Shown here piece after piece: positions 11,543 to 23,097 of a stretch of 64,000 bases of DNA. A model generated the notes under the pieces. It was not told the origin of the DNA and searched no databases. It saw only the letters and a list, made by a program, of their open reading frames with translations. Origin of the DNA: Diphasiastrum complanatum (Eukaryota; Streptophyta; Lycopodiopsida; Lycopodiales; Lycopodiaceae); the NCBI GenBank assembly GCA_029204225.1, contig CM055103.1:39820033-39884032 (forward strand), written 5' to 3'. The first letter of the stretch is position 1; each line of letters begins with the position of its first letter. The translations under genes and the position numbers were made by a program.

Positions 11543-14500
11543 GTGGCTCGCCCCCTCGCGACCAGCAGGAACCCAAGAAGCTCTGGTTTTTGGAGGAAAG
11601 GGGGGGGGGGGGGGGGGCTCTCGGAGTTTGTTTTAGTTAACTAATTGTTTAACTACTGTTTTTTCCAAGTCAGGTAAATGAGGGGGAGGGGAGGGTTTTG
11701 GAGGCATTACCTAAAGGTTTTCGTTAATTTCATTTTAAAGTTTCCATGGGCAGTTATGTATTAATAGTTGAGTTTAATGGATTTTGGCAACTGAATGATT
11801 TTTAGGCATGTAAAGGGTTATTCGGCATTTTTATTGCTTGACTCTCCATTTGCAAAATTCATCAGTATAATTTTGATTGGCATTTTAGGTCTGTTAAAAC
11901 TAAGTTTTTCTAAACTAGGTTTTGAGACAACGCTACGTTACGAATATTATACCGATGATGAATATGAACTGAACGTAAATTTTTAAAAAATTTCAGTTTC
12001 CGCTTGCAAATGGATAGGGATGTTGTCCCGATAGGAAGGGGCGACGATGTGCAAATTCGCCCGGCATCACCACACAGTGATGACCCCCTATCTTAAAGCA
12101 ATAAAATGGGAATCAACCAAATGCATTGTCTTCTTAATCAATTGTAACCCATAAAATTCTAACAACTTGGGCTAACAACCGGAAATTTTTCTGGCGCTTA
12201 AAAAGCCCCGAAGTTGTTGATGACTGGATAAATCGTTGGTCAAACTTTAGCTTGCCCAACATCTCAAAATACGGAGGCGAATTTCGTCGGTTCTTGTTTT
12301 TGCTTTGGGTAAGGCCTCCCAGTGGTTGGGAATGCAACCCATAAAACTGTGATTGGGCTGAATTCCTGGGAATTCCGTAAGGCTTTTTTCACAATTGACG
12401 AAATGTATATTTGCTTTATTAACTGTAATGGGCAACCGAGAACGGGAATTCTTGGATTTTTTGGCCAAGGTGTCATTTTTTCAAAATCGTGCACGGCCAG
12501 AAACGGCCTAGAAGCCTAGAATGGAAACTGAAACGGAACGAAAAAGTTGTTTCTTGTTGTGCTTGAAGCAGTGGGCGTACCAACACTATTTGTTGTTAAG
12601 AACAAGAAAAAGCCGGTTCATTCTTCCCCATTTCTAAATCTGTCATTGTGAACCTTACGGTGACAGTAAAGATTGTGAAAAGGGACAAAAGAATGTTTGT
12701 TTGAGTTGAAGTTGGAATTTTTTATAAATTCCTGAGAACTTCATATACTTGTATTATTTTTTCTGACACTTTGATCAAGAAGTGGAGGGCCTTCGTGACG
12801 GAAGAACCTGTGGTATGGGACGCAAGCAATTCCAAAATGAAGATCTAAAACTAACTGGATCAGATGACCATAGTATGGCCGTAAATCTTAGAGTTGCCAA
12901 ATACTATCGGTCATAAAACGGGTGTTTGTCGGAAATTTGAGATATTGGTCATGACCTCTTTTTTGAATATCTCGAATTTACAAAACCGGAAACCCGGCAA
13001 GCTATTTCTTTATAAAAGATATATTGGTGAATTTCTTAACTCATAAATTAACTCGACTTTTTTGTTATTCCTTGGAAGGTAATTCTGATTACCCGTTGAC
13101 CATGGACGATGTCATAAAAATGGTTAATGAAATCATTTTATAAATTTGTTTCTCTACTTGAATCTTCAAATAATCCTTTTCTGATTTACGGGTCAATTCT
13201 CAAGCTTGGTAATAACGAAGATCTTTTGTTAAAGTCATTGTGTTGGGACATCATTGGTATTTACTTACAATGATGCAACACTTCTTTTGGCTTTCAAGAT
13301 TTTCTCGGCTCTCTTCTTAGACTCTTCTCCTAGGCAAATCTCAAATGATCTGTACCCCTTGGAAACTCGTGGCGTTTCCTGTTAAAAAGGGGGAGAAGTA
13401 GGAAGAAAAGAGAATTATCAAGGAGAAACATCGGTCAAAGATTCAAGGTGGAATCTGTTATATCAATGATAGACCGGTTAGGATATTTAGATATTGCAGA
13501 AATCCTTTATGGATTATAGTAAATATCTGGTTTGAAGATTTAAAGGGGAGAAATTTAGAAAGTACTCTTGCGGTAGAAAAGTGGCTGATAACAAGTCCGA
13601 TTGATTTGTGTCAGAACTTGGAATTCTATTGCAAGATGGGAATTTGTTGAGAACTGTTCCTTACTGGAAGCAATCAACTTGATCTTAGTAGGGACTGAGA
13701 TCCGTGGGTTGATGCAAGGAAAGAAATTCATACTAACAATATATTCTTTTGTGTTAATCTCCGGTTGAGATTTTGGATGTGAAATAGCACTCTTTGAGAA
13801 ATATTCTCTCTTAGAGGATAACCAAGTTATAGGATTCTTGGTTATAAAAGTGTTGTGTACAGATCTGGAGATATCTGTAGAGATATGCTATGTAGCGAAT
13901 CTTTGTGGGATCAAAACCTTTTGTACAAATTTCTAATCCTGTGGATCTACAAATTATTCCATGAACTAAGTTAATTGCATGCAACTAGAGATGACTCTAA
14001 GTTTAAAAGTTCTTCTGATCTTTGGTTGTTGCCTATGTGAGGGTATCACATTCTTTTATTGAGTATAGGACAAGAATCCAATGAATTATGATTGACGAAT
14101 CATAGTTCAGATTGTAGTTATACTTGATCGGTTAAAAGAAGGATTACCTACAAGATCAGAAGATCAGTTAAGATATCTATTCATATTTTCATAGCATTCT
14201 CCTCGGAGAGGTAATCACCTTGATGGAGATTGGGATATAGTAATCATTTGGCTATTGGTTATAGCTCGTGCGTGCTAATTTTAAACCTATATCACTCATT
14301 GCGGTAGAGACTCGTGCGTTCAAGTTTCAGGAAGTAGGGGATTTCCTACATAATATGCGAGTAATGCTACGGATTGCACGTGAGAATGTGTACCCAGGAT
14401 GGGGACCGACATTATGCAAACCTGAAAAGATCATCGAGAGACTTCTAAGTGGGGGGTTGGGTATTTTTTGAGAATCTTGATGGATTCAAGTGTAACGTGT

Positions 14501-14901
14501 ACCGGCTAGCATTACTAATCGTCCCCTAGATTTAGAAGACCGTTTAAGATCTTGAAAAAGATCAGATCCTTAGCTTACCAATTGGAACTCCCGGATGGAT
14601 CTCAAGTGCATCCCGTATTTCACGTAAGCCGTCTCTGAAAAAGTCTACGTGAAGGAGAGCATCTTGGATCTGGAGATCGATTGGACCTGTTGGATGAATC
14701 ATCGGGTGTGTCTCCGCTTGAACCCAAAAAGATCTTGGATACAAGAACTAAACGATTGAGAAATCGTATAGTTACCGAGCATCTGGTTCGATGGAAGGGA
14801 TATACGGACGATGACGATTCCTGGGAACCAAAAAGGAAGCTTAAGAAGGAACTTTCTCAGTTTTAAGTTTTGAGGACAGAACTTGAATAAGGGGGAAAGA
14901 A

Positions 14902-15395
14902 TGTCATGCCCATGACTGGTCTCGGGTAGCGTGTCCACGCTAGGGACCGGTAGACCAACAACCCGTAAGTTAATTGTGACTATAAGGGAATTGGGGCCCT
15001 TATGTGTACATGGTCATAATTAATGGTTGTAGGCCTAAACACTTGATGGTGGATTGGTATGGGTCTATCAATGAGTCATTGGGGAACTGGATGACGTGGC
15101 CCAGATATGGTACAGAGGTGTCCAATGAGGTATCACAGTGCACTACTAGTGGTGCATGGGCCTTGGAGGGTATAAGTATACCTATCGAGCTCTCACTAGT
15201 GCATGCTTGATAGCATGACCGGTGGCAGGGTGCTGCTAGTGTGATGTCATACTCATATTTCTCATTGATCCATAGCTTGGGGGCTAGATCCGTTCAATCT
15301 AGGTTTGGTTGGGTTGGTTTGTCCACCATCAGGTTCCCTTGTGTTGCTTGTGATTGGCATGCTTAGAATAGGATCCTTGGATTGAGGACTTTATA
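14902..15395 (+). repeat. 3' LTR of the chromovirus relic
   Basis: Direct repeat of 9824-10314. It is preceded by the polypurine tract AAGGGGGAAAGAA and followed by the ACTAC target duplication. Confidence 0.9.
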
Positions 15396-15400
15396 ACTAC

Positions 15401-17034
15401 GGTCACTATTCGTAAATGAACCATAAGGAAAGCTGTTACGAGGGCACTGTGGCATTTCCCGTAATAAACCTGTAAGGTACAACAACGTAAGATGGCATCT
15501 CTAACGAAGATGATCCTACGAGCAATATTTAGCAGACAATGACATGCAACCACCATGTGGCTCACGACTGACATTATGGATTAATTCTTTCTTTTAATTA
15601 TGTCTTGTAATTAAATTGCAAATATAAATAAGGCACCTACATTTTCTTTCATCTAACTCATCTATGCTTGAGTGTGAGAATTGGTGACCTCTTGTGCTAC
15701 AAATGTTTGAAGAAATATTCCAAAGATAATCAACCATCATGTAGAGTTTTTTCCTTTGTATTTCTTTGACTCGTTTTCTCCAACAGATGCACTGTCTTTG
15801 GATTGCCATTCTTCCTATTTCCTTTGCAATAATCACATACCAAACATACATCCTCTCTAGTAGCTTTCTTGTTGTCACATATACATGCTAAAGATACATC
15901 CTCCTTAATATTTTCCACTTTTTCACAACTCAATACATTTTTTTTTCATAATAACCTACTAAAGATACGTCCTCTCTAGTATCATGACTCAATAAAGAAC
16001 CAAGCATAGATCCATCCACTCCTTCATGCAACCACATTAGAGATAATGTCTCTCTAACATTAATGAATCTTTTCAAATATGGAAAACATGTAATGCTTGC
16101 CCACAGCCAAAGGCGCCCTAATACTTGTCTAAAATGATTGCTTGGGAAGCCCAAAGACCAGAGAAAAGGCAACTACATATCAGCACAAAATTGAGAAGAT
16201 TTGAATAATCAAATTGCACTGATCGCTGATGGCAGAGATATGGTTGTGTCACGAAACTGCTGGTAGTAAAGGTAGGATTTAAACTTTTTGTATTGAGAAT
16301 TGCCACACGGAGATTTTTCAGAACGTGGCAAAATCTGAAAATTTCCAACGGTGTCAAGCTTGAAGTCAAAAGTCAGAAGTTGAAAGCTTGTAAACTTTTG
16401 AAATCGAAGTTAAGGTTACTCGCTGCCACAGGTATGTTGGAAACGCGGAAAAAACCAGCCCAAAGCCTTCCAAATTCTTGCAAAATGCATACAATTGCAG
16501 AAAACCCAGATAATTACCAGCTGCGAGCTCCTCTGATGTACCAACGCTCCCTGTCCTAGTGATCTCTGGATTTCAGTAGAGCATCCTCGTTGGTCCATTG
16601 GCGAAACCCGAGGAAGATCCTTGCTGTATATGCCTCAATATCAAGGAAGAACCTTGTTGTTCCACTACTATTTCTCTAAATCACTACTATTCCGCTATTC
16701 CACTGCAGGTGCTCCTGTATAAAAGGTATTCCTTTTAAAAGGCTGCTTCACATTTTTTATTTTGAGAAGAGACAGTAGTCCTTCTGCTCCATCCAAAAGA
16801 CGAAAACGCTGCTAGCTCAGAAATTCCCTACTTCTTCCACATCTCTCTCGCCCTGTCTGCAATCCAGATCTGGATATATAATCTCGTTTCTCAACGAAAT
16901 CTGTAAAAAACTGAAATTGGGTTTTGTTGCTTTCCCTCGTTTTTCAGACACAAGCATCAAAAGTTCCAGCTGCTGTGGTTCTCCTTGTTCGACTCTCACC
17001 AATTCTATTATAAGGTTTGAGATGAGCATTTTGT
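15401..17034. other. Intergenic region, no confident gene
   Basis: The first 60 bp continue the short tandem repeat (CACTATTCGTAAAT, ACCATAAG, TTACGAGGGCAC) interrupted by the LTR element. The rest is AT-rich. Minus-strand frames at about 15.6-15.9 kb contain a CxxCDYC-like pair of cysteines but no complete domain. A TATA-like sequence is listed separately at 16718. Confidence 0.5.
16718..16726 (+). promoter_or_regulatory. Possible TATA box
   Basis: TATAAAAGG matches the core TATA consensus. About 100 bp downstream the sequence becomes pyrimidine-rich with CT runs, as plant 5' leaders often do. No open frame follows, so it could be the relic of a promoter or of an LTR, or chance. Confidence 0.25.
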
Positions 17035-17049
17035 CATTTACTTGATTTA

Positions 17050-17134
17050 CCCAAGAGGGTTGGCTCAGCTGGTTAGCTTGGCATCCAAAGTTTCTTTGGT
17101 CCCAAGTTCGAGCCTTCTCTTGGAAACCAAGAAA
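17050..17134 (+). mobile_element. tRNA-shaped retroposed sequence (short SINE or retro-tRNA pseudogene)
   Basis: An 85-bp insertion is flanked by a perfect 15-bp direct repeat, CATTTACTTGATTTA, at 17035-17049 and 17135-17149. The core of 73 bases (17051-17123) looks tRNA-derived. Its first seven bases CCAAGAG pair perfectly with the last seven, CTCTTGG. It carries a box A sequence TGGCTCAGCTGG near 17061 and a box-B-like CCCAAGTTCGAGCC near 17101. The central hairpin CCAAAG-TTT-CTTTGG is perfect. A short A-rich tail (AAACCAAGAA) follows. The long target duplication plus tail is the signature of LINE-mediated retroposition; polymerase III boxes are expected of tRNA-derived SINEs. It is not a functional tRNA because the T arm is poor and no standard anticodon loop is seen. 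Confidence 0.8.
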
Positions 17135-17149
17135 CATTTACTTGATTTA

Positions 17150-18658
17150 TCCTTTCTACATCATACCTATTGTTAAAGCAATCTGGCTATCAAAAATTCA
17201 TGTCTACCTTTTTAGCATGACTTTTGATATATTCCATTGTTGTAATGTATGATTCACATAGGCTACTCGTCAAACTGGTCATAAAATTGTCGTAACCTTC
17301 CATGTTTTCACATATGCAAATTTTTATGTTATGTATGTATTTCCATATTTATATAATAAAGTGGCTCAATTCCAAACATCATATTTGTAGAAACTATCAA
17401 AATAAAAGCTAGTTTCAGATATTTCATGCTAGTAACAATGGCTTTTGCTAGCAAGCAACACTTTTCAAGCTTCTCTTCAAAGTAGATGAACAACCCAAAT
17501 TCATATACCCTTTACAAGATCAACGATCAATATTTTTCCACACGACACATTCTAAGCACCAAAACTGAGGAAAACAACCTTGGTGCATTTATTCATAGAA
17601 AAAACTTGTACCTTGGTGCATTTATTCATAGAAAAAACTAGTAGGTACAATGATGAAAAAGATATATACACCCCGAAGGGAAACTAGTTTTGCGTATACC
17701 TGCTCTACTTTGGCTCGAAAAATGATTTCAAGTACAACATCAGAACATGGTTCAGCTCAATGTGTTTTCATAGCATACATGAACTGTAGATTATAGATTA
17801 CTTGTACGGAAGCACAACCCAATGTACGCATAAAAGTTCTTTAATGATTGTTTTTTTGCTGATATTACTGGCAATTGACTCATTGAAAATTAAGATAAGA
17901 CATTTGCAATAGAAGTGCCTGCGATGCTGACCGGTACACTCAAAACAACTGTTGGTAGCTATCTTCCAGTTTTGAGGCATGTAGGATAGTCACAAACACC
18001 CCGGTTCCTTGAATTGAATAACATAGTTAGCCAACATTTTCCTTTAGGAGGTTTGTCTGCCACCTCCTAGGAGTACATTTTACTGATTGTGGTGAGGTCT
18101 ACAGTATCAGCCCAATAGTCCAATAACTGTTCTAAGCAGACAAACGTCACATAAAAATGTCTCTGCATGTGCAAAAGAAAAATGCTATTCCAGTCGGAAA
18201 CTTTCAACCAGCAATCCGTCCCAGTTGGACCAGAACACGCTATCATTGCGTACATTGTTTTTTGAGCATGGGATTGAAGACAGATCATACTGAAAAGGTC
18301 AAGCTCAAACGTACATGAACTCTTCTCAAAAATCAAAAACTGTCCTTAAAGCAGTACACTTTGCAAATCGGAGATCATAGAAAGCATAAACTATAAAACA
18401 TGAACAGTTTGCAGAAACTGATGTTTACATGCGGATTCTTGAGTGGACGAGAAATTCTTGATCCTCCATTTGTTCAAAACCGAAATGAAATGGCATCAGG
18501 TGCCTTCAGCTCTCTAAAAATACGTGATGCTATTTCATGATATGGAGAAGACCCATCTTCACACCACGGTTGACTCATTAACTGTTGACGATTCAAAATA
18601 TTTCACACAAGTCTCATAAAAAAGTCAAAAATTTCACACATTTTTGCACGGCTTTTTA
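17150..18658. other. Intergenic and 3'-flanking region of the GRF/CCHC gene
   Basis: AT-rich with no recognisable domain. Its right part must include the 3'-UTR and polyadenylation region of the minus-strand zinc-finger gene whose stop codon is at 18661-18659. A short direct duplication (ACCTTGGTGCATTTATTCATAG) sits near 17580-17630. Confidence 0.6.
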
Positions 18659-19198
18659 CTACCTGATGGGACATTTGCTTGCCCAATGACCAGGGGATCC
18701 ACATTTAAAACAGTTTCCCTGAGAAATTCCAGCGGCTCCAGAAGGTGGTCCTACTTTAGTCCCAACTTTGCTGAATCCAAACGCTCCAGCAGTTTTTGGT
18801 ACATCACTGCCACGAGGCAGCCAACCCTTTTGTTCATACCGATCTCCAAAATTCCCAGATATGTTTGGACCACTGGCCACACTGTTCAAACAATCTTTAG
18901 CCCAGTGCCCATCCTGACCACATTTGAAACAGCTACCGAGAGTAGGATGTCCACCATGCAAACCTTTTCCTGTTGGTGTTCTTGCATCACTGAGCAACCC
19001 ACCTTGAAACGCAGAAGTGCAGTCTTTTGACCAGTGTCCGCTCATTCCACACTTGAAGCAGGCTCCAATCCCACCCTTAGCTACAATGCTAGGAAAATCA
19101 GGTAGCCCAGTCCTTACATCTGCATTGGCATTGTGGGCTAGAGCACTGCTAGGCACAACTTCTTCACACCATTTAAAGAAACCACAGCCACCTTGCTC
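18659..19198 (-). CDS. GRF/CCHC zinc-finger protein gene, exon 3 (C-terminus)
   Basis: Last coding exon of the gene starting at 33689 (residues 245-423, ending CPIR and TAG). It opens in phase 0 directly after TTCTTGCAG with the second half of GRF finger 2 (GGCGFFKWCEE). Three CCHC knuckles of spacing C-x2-C-x4-H-x4-C follow: residues 291-304 (CFKCGMSGHWSKDC), 334-347 (CFKCGQDGHWAKDC) and 407-420 (CFKCGSPGHWASKC). The exon alone would be an incomplete protein; the half GRF finger at its start demands the upstream exons 13.4 kb away. Confidence 0.92.
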   Translation of the reverse strand, partial: EQGGCGFFKWCEEVVPSSALAHNANADVRTGLPDFPSIVAKGGIGACFKCGMSGHWSKDCTSAFQGGLLSDARTPTGKGLHGGHPTLGSCFKCGQDGHWAKDCLNSVASGPNISGNFGDRYEQKGWLPRGSDVPKTAGAFGFSKVGTKVGPPSGAAGISQGNCFKCGSPGHWASKCPIR

Positions 19199-20569
19199 CT
19201 GCAAGAACACAATAGTCATAAATCAATATAATAACTCCTGAAGCTGGTCTTTCCAAATTCCTTCAATAGGTAGTTTTTGGTTTGCAGAAAAACTTGTGTT
19301 TTTTGCCACTTGAAAAAGCAGTCCCATTATGTATGACTCATGCTGTGTGCATTTTGATCATAAATCTGGCAGCACATTCCGGAATTCCATACAGGAAAAT
19401 ATCTTGCTCCAATCAGAACTAATAGGTAGAGTTGACACCATGATAATTTACATGGTCATTTTTCCTACGTACAGAGTCATTTCTGCTAAACAAAAGGTTT
19501 CTACAGTTTTAAGTGTAACACATGTGCCTTCGAATGCAGACTGTTGCTATATCAACTTCTGACTTATCACAAGATGATCTCTTTGAAAGAGACTGTCACT
19601 AAAATAACTTCTAGCTTGTCACAACATGATATCTTTGACAAAAGACTCATAGCCCAAGGCAAGAGCCAGAAATGAAGTCCTCTAATCTCCCTTTCCAAGC
19701 TTGCCTCAACCCCTGGTTTCAACTTCAAATAAAACTAGATGCATTACAAGTCAAGGAGGACATGTAGTGCCCCGAATATTTTGGAATCCTCAACCCAATA
19801 AGGATTGCCTGTTCCAAAATATGAACTTTTACCCTAGACATAATCTCAGGTGATTAAACAATACATACAACAGTCCATTTCCAAAAGGAAATTGCATCCT
19901 GGTTAGTGTGTCCACTTTCCTACTTGTCAGCCATTTCGGGAAGTTAATCACACCCAGGCTGCTTGGAATCTGTGCTTAGCTTTAAGGTAAATAAGAAAGG
20001 GTGCAAAAACAATTCCCTAAAGTCCTTGAAGCTTTTCCCTTTGAACCTTATTGTACTAACAATATGTAATATCTTTAGACAGGTGAAAGTATTAACATCC
20101 TTTGGTAAGGTGCGCATCTAAGTTCACTATTGCCGATCTTAAAATATATTGCCCCCGGCAATGTTTATAGAGGATATATGTCTTGGCTCACAGGATATTG
20201 GGATGCAGCACATTGGTCACCGGAATATCTGGAGATAAGATGCTTGTACAAGATCTAGATGGAACAAAAATTCTACTTGCAGCACAGGTCCTAGACATGA
20301 TTTCCGATTGTCGCAAAGGTTGTTGGAAGTATCATGGTTTCGCAGGAGTTGTCAACATGTGCTATTTCTTCAGTAGTTTGGCTATTACAGTAGCTAATAG
20401 CCAAAGGTGATCATTATACAGTTTTATTTCCATTTAACATACTCTCAATGTACTCATGAATATCAAATAACTGTAAGGGCCCACGGAGCAAGAAGTCATG
20501 TAATAATATTGGTCCACTTCATACTATAATGTAAATGGATTTTGAAACGTGCAATTATCTAATACAAGC

Positions 20570-20572
<3 letters not shown>

Positions 20573-20658
<86 letters not shown>
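20573..20658 (+). repeat. (TC)43 microsatellite
   Basis: Uninterrupted TC dinucleotide repeat of 86 bp within intron 2 of the zinc-finger gene. It produces spurious Arg-Glu open frames on the other strand. Confidence 0.98.
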
Positions 20659-20660
<2 letters not shown>

Positions 20661-20845
20661 GATCAGGGCTATAGACTATCATGGTTCTCTCAGGCATCTC
20701 ATCAAGCTTAATATCAACTCCTTGGTGCTTGCTTAAGGCCATCCAAACTCTTTTATAAGTCATTTGGTATCTCCATCACTGAGCTTCCCTCGGGTACCCA
20801 TCAGTATATCAAACGATTTCTCTATCGAGCATACCTACAGGGGAC

Positions 20846-21391
20846 TTGGAGCAGCCAGTTAGGAGTGGAGTTGAGCCAGACCGGACCTACTTTTTGGAGC
20901 TGGATGTATCAGGGACCCCAGTCATGCCACGCTCCTTAGATTCAGGGCTATCACATTGCCTCAGATTCACACTAGGACAGCTCAGGGTGTCTTCTCACCA
21001 GCTAGCTATTGAGACGGGGAGGTTCCATGATATTCCCAGAGAGGAACGGATTTGCCAGTTGTGCTCTCTCGACTAGGTGGAGTCTGAGGAGCATTTTATC
21101 TTCAGATGCCCGGTATATTATGAGATCAGAGGGAGATATCACTGCCTGTTTCGAGACATACCTACCACTCTACGTTCTCTCATGGCCTATGAGGACCCAC
21201 GGTGTGTCGCATTGATGGTACATGCGATGTTCATATTGCGGAGAGATCTACACGGGACATCCCATTACCTTACCTCTCAATCATTGATCACTTCATTCTT
21301 TACTAGATGGAGATCACGTGACTCAGTACCTGAGGATGATGACCACTACGACGACGAGGATGACAGCCGCCTACATGCCCATAGAGATTAG
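20846..21391 (+). pseudogene. LINE (non-LTR retrotransposon) ORF2 C-terminal remnant
   Basis: One frame is open for about 181 codons apart from a single in-frame TAG at 21074-21076. It reads LRFTLGQLRVSSHQLAIETG, then a zinc-binding tail PREERICQLC and, after the stop, EEHFIFRCPVYYEIRGRY. The arrangement of a CxxC pair followed by HxxxxC in a conserved GRF-IPREER-CQLC context is the segment downstream of the reverse transcriptase in many LINE ORF2 proteins. The RT itself is absent, consistent with a heavily truncated copy. It sits in the intron of the minus-strand zinc-finger gene and is antisense to it. The glycine and acid-rich last 30 residues may be non-LINE read-through. Confidence 0.75.
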
Positions 21392-22425
21392 AGACGGTGT
21401 ACTAACACACTGAATTCCCTCTACTTATAGGACAACTATGATTGGTCACTTCTTGCCAATACCATGGGGCAACATAGTGGGGAACAGTTCTTACTTGTTG
21501 GCTGCAAATTAATAACTTACATTGTTCATGCTTTTGCGATTCAAACATCGAATCAATAGTGGTTTGAATTGGACCGATTCAAATCAAGAAACTAAAAGTT
21601 AGGGCCAAAAAAAATCCATATTTTTTGTTTTCTTGGCTTTTTCCAAAATTTATTCATTTTGGGTATACTTTTCATTGAATCAATGTGCAAGCCTCTCCTA
21701 TGTTTAATCGCTAACTCTAGGGCGTGATTGCACTCCACCTTGTGGCCTCTCTCCAACACACCTCATAGTTGTTGCCTCTGCTAAACGTGGACCACTACGC
21801 CCAACATGCCCTCCCTCCCCCAATTGACTCCCCTGATGAAAATCCTTGCTTGTAGAAGATGGCCCTATTGTTGTTGCTGTTGTTGTTGTTGCTTTTGTGA
21901 TGGCCCTAACTTTGCCAATGAAGTCCATGTCCCTGTTCCTAATAACTAGGCCGAGATGGTCCTACTAATGAACTAGGCTGTGATGGCCCTATGGCTAATG
22001 GTGAAACAAGTCGTGATGGACCAACCCTAGTGCTACAATGTTGCTACCAACCCCTAATCCTCTGCCAATAGAACCTGGCTGCCCACAATCTATAGGCCCA
22101 TGAGTTGGCCTAGTCACGCCTACTCCTCCATATGTGCTCAATAGGCGCTCTTGCTCAAGTGCAAAAACTGCCATGCACAGGGCAATGCCTATGGATCTCC
22201 CATCTAGCCAAACCAAGCAAGTGTGACCTAAGACGTTGTACTACCACTGCAATAGAGAGCGCCATCTGTGAGCACCTGTGCCAGTAAAAACTATTGTGTC
22301 TCCCTCCAAAAGATCAACCTCTGCCCACATGCATAGAAACCCTAAAACCCGAAAACCTCTGCCCACAGGCATAGAAACCCTAAAACCCGAAAAACAAGGT
22401 CAAAACCTCATGCAAAGAGTATAGG
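21392..22425. other. Unassigned intronic sequence
   Basis: From 21700 to about 22250 the sequence is richer in GC and has minus-strand open frames of 73-74 codons, rich in Gly, Arg and Thr, without a recognised domain. They may be decayed gag. A 38-bp tandem duplication (CTCTGCCCACA then AAACCCTAAAACCCG) lies at about 22319-22395. Confidence 0.45.
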
Positions 22426-22937
22426 TGTTAGGAACCCAACTCCCTTGGGTACCAAACCCAACTTGAAACTGAATATCGACTGGGCCTGTTGTTACAATCC
22501 CTACTTACTGCAAACCTCCAGGTGTCGGTTAACCACAAGAGACCGAACGATTCACGTTCCACCCCGCCGTAGGACCTAATCAGGATCCACCCACAGTGCC
22601 CTGGCCTGTGACCATATCAAGCTAGATCCGACCTCCCTCCTAGACGGTGTCCCATACCACCGCCTAGGCTCTCACCCATCTCCTGCCTCACGCTAGCAAA
22701 CATCCTGGTCGTGCAAACGCTCTCCATCCACCTCCTCCTAGGTAGATAGAATGGATGGCAAATGAGTCCTCCTCCCCTTGTATACCTCCAAGGAGAGAGA
22801 CTCCAAGCCATGTGCACTCCTGGATCATGACACGTGGCAACCATGCAGGTTCACGAGTCTCCAGTCAAGTCTACAGGCCCAATCATCGTCCAGTCTCAAG
22901 TCTAGGTTTGGGGCCCAAGGGAGTTGGGTCCCTAACA
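22426..22937 (-). repeat. LTR of the minus-strand chromovirus half
   Basis: On the minus strand it starts TGTTAGGGACCCAACTCCC at 22937, right after a GGAAGAGGGAA purine tract. It matches the plus-strand LTR at 25188-25630 (GGGCCTGT, GGTTGCCACGTGTCATGATC, CCGACACCTGG). Its far end carries an inverted second copy of its own first 66 bp (22426-22491). Confidence 0.85.
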
Positions 22938-23097
22938 TTCCCTCTTCCTTAAAAAATTCCTTATCTAAGTATTAAGGAAGGAATCCAAGGAATCTCAGTT
23001 TAAGGTCATGTTCCTTTTCCCAAGTATCATCGTCCTCGGAACTTCCTTTCCAACGAACTAAGTCCTCCTGAGGCATCAAATCATCCTTTCCACCAAG

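Larger units (their letters stand above)
9824..15395 (+). mobile_element. Degenerate Ty3/gypsy chromovirus with both LTRs
   Basis: Two direct LTRs (9824-10314 and 14902-15395, about 490 bp) flank 4.6 kb. The target-site duplication ACTAC is present at 9819-9823 and 15396-15400. A tRNA-Met type PBS lies at 10316-10328 (TGGTATCAGAGCC) and a polypurine tract at 14889-14901. Gag seems to begin at the ATG at 12010 (MDRDVVPIGRGDD) but stops after 28 codons. Near 14335-14395 the integrase C-terminal stretch resembles DFLHNMRVMLRIAREN. A chromodomain is readable at about 14770-14865 (EHLVRWKGY, then DDSWEP). The remainder of pol is eroded by stops and frameshifts, so the copy is dead. The chromodomain places it with chromoviruses. 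Confidence 0.9.

Noticed and set aside
18644-19241. Plus-strand frames opposite the zinc-knuckle exon
   Set aside because: Shadows of the repeated CCHC codons on the minus strand.
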